This document shows, piece by piece, positions 15,588 to 16,274 of a DNA stretch of 16,274 bases. A program made the translations under genes and the position numbers. How positions within the stretch are numbered: position 1 is the stretch's first letter; every line of letters starts with the position of its first letter. The DNA comes from CAZCDM01 sp964497475. GTDB lineage: Bacteria > Planctomycetota > Phycisphaerae > SM23-33. The notes beneath the pieces were generated by a model. It was not told the DNA's origin. It saw nothing but the letters and a program-made list of their open reading frames with translations, and made no database searches. The stretch spans positions 1 to 16,274 of the forward strand of contig CAZCDM010000034.1 of the NCBI GenBank assembly GCA_964497475.1, written 5' to 3'.

Positions 15588-16226
15588 ATGACTCCCCGCA
15601 TACTGTCTTGCCTTTTCGTGTTGCCCCTGCTCGCCGCCGGCTGTGAGATGAACTGGCCCGACCAGCCGACCTCGGCTGACCGACCGCCGGCCTATGGCGC
15701 CCAGCAACAGGTCCACTTCACCCTCGGTGTCGAGCAGCACGGCCAACGGATTCCTGTCCGGGGCCATCACGTCACGCTCGACAAGGCACCGTTCCGCTTC
15801 GTGTTCTACTTCGAGCAGCTCGGGCCGATGCTCGTGCAGGCCTCCTTCGCCTCGACCACCTACAACGCCGCCGCCCAGAACGTGCCGCTCGACCAACTGC
15901 TTCGGCCCGACGGGGCCGTCGTCGAAAACCTCATGAACCCCCGAGGCCTGCTCTATGTAGACGACTCCGGCGTCTACCACAACTGGCTGTACCTCGGCCC
16001 GCAGACGCATCGCTTCGACGCCGACGAGGGCGTGGTCGCCGTGCCGGAGGGCGGCTACCTCTGCCGGCGGACCGTCCGCAACCTCGTGATCGACCAACGC
16101 CAGGTGCCCGTGGAAAACGGCCCCGCCGATACGATCTACTGCGTCTTCATCAAGACGGCCCGCAGCGGCGCTGGCCATCAGCGCATCGAAAAACAGCGAG
16201 ACTGGCTCGAGCTGCGATTCCGCTAG
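15588..16226 (+). CDS. Predicted lipoprotein of unknown function
   Basis: The 212-residue protein begins with a clear lipoprotein signal (MTPRILSCLF, then LAAGC, Cys19). The mature part looks like a compact mixed beta domain with VHFTLGVEQ, FRFVFYFEQLGP, GVYHNWLYLGPQTHRF and a C-terminal DWLELRFR. I do not recognise the family or any catalytic motif. A binding site AACGGAG sits seven bases upstream of the ATG, and the gene ends in two consecutive TAG stops. It is divergent from the permease group. Nothing in the neighbourhood fixes its role. Confidence 0.75.
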   Translation: MTPRILSCLFVLPLLAAGCEMNWPDQPTSADRPPAYGAQQQVHFTLGVEQHGQRIPVRGHHVTLDKAPFRFVFYFEQLGPMLVQASFASTTYNAAAQNVPLDQLLRPDGAVVENLMNPRGLLYVDDSGVYHNWLYLGPQTHRFDADEGVVAVPEGGYLCRRTVRNLVIDQRQVPVENGPADTIYCVFIKTARSGAGHQRIEKQRDWLELRFR

Positions 16227-16274
16227 TAGTCCGTCCCAGGAATAAAGATATTCGACCTTCTTTGCCGATGAGGT

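Noticed and set aside
16227..16274. A possible gene start or terminator at the right edge
   Set aside because: Only 48 bases are available, with a weak five-pair inverted repeat (AAAGA/TCTTT) and no start codon with a binding site.

Overview
The window is GC-rich bacterial DNA of about 16 kb with tightly packed genes. Four features point to a planctomycete, probably of the Phycisphaerae type. These are an exosortase, an EpsI-like partner, a very large TPR protein and an EPS export system in one operon, together with several short-signal lipoproteins, frequent GTG/TTG starts, and an E2 subunit with a long Pro/Glu-rich linker. The taxonomic assignment is an inference from gene content and style. 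There is no 16S gene or other marker to confirm it.

Layout: (1) 1-447, minus strand: the N-terminal lipoyl domain and linker of a 2-oxoacid dehydrogenase E2 subunit, cut off by the window edge. (2) 626-12490, plus strand: a six-gene run that forms the core of the window. It contains an unrecognised lipoprotein with a jelly-roll-like N-terminal half, a Wza-type outer-membrane polysaccharide export lipoprotein, an exosortase, an EpsI-like protein, a 1495-residue TPR protein, and a Wzz/Wzc-type chain-length protein fused to a BY-kinase-like domain. (3) 12501-13175, plus strand: rsmG, 10 bp after that run. (4) 13179-15415, minus strand: rsgA, a TauE/SafE-family permease and a small membrane protein, transcribed toward rsmG. 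(5) 15588-16226, plus strand: a lipoprotein of unknown function, divergent from group 4.

How the genes work together (inference from families): the Wzz/Wzc-like inner-membrane protein and the Wza-like outer-membrane protein would form a trans-envelope export path for an exopolysaccharide. The exosortase and EpsI would process and anchor C-terminally tagged (PEP-CTERM-like) proteins. The TPR protein, which I liken to PrsT of PEP-CTERM/EPS clusters, is anchored by one N-terminal helix and probably acts as a periplasmic scaffold. From exosortase to the kinase-like gene the junctions are short (a 4-bp overlap, then 24 and 6 bp), so these genes are probably co-transcribed and translationally coupled. 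No glycosyltransferase, flippase, polymerase or PEP-CTERM substrate lies inside the window, so these must be elsewhere.

The most unusual points are: a BY-kinase-like domain whose Walker A lysine is replaced by arginine and whose Walker A' second aspartate is asparagine, although the C-terminal tyrosine cluster is kept; an insertion of about 150 residues, rich in Pro and Ala, inside the first SLBB domain of the Wza-like protein; a 1495-residue TPR protein without a single cysteine; and a perfect 9-bp hairpin inside the first codons of the kinase-like gene. No tRNA, rRNA, CRISPR array, insertion sequence or phage gene was seen.
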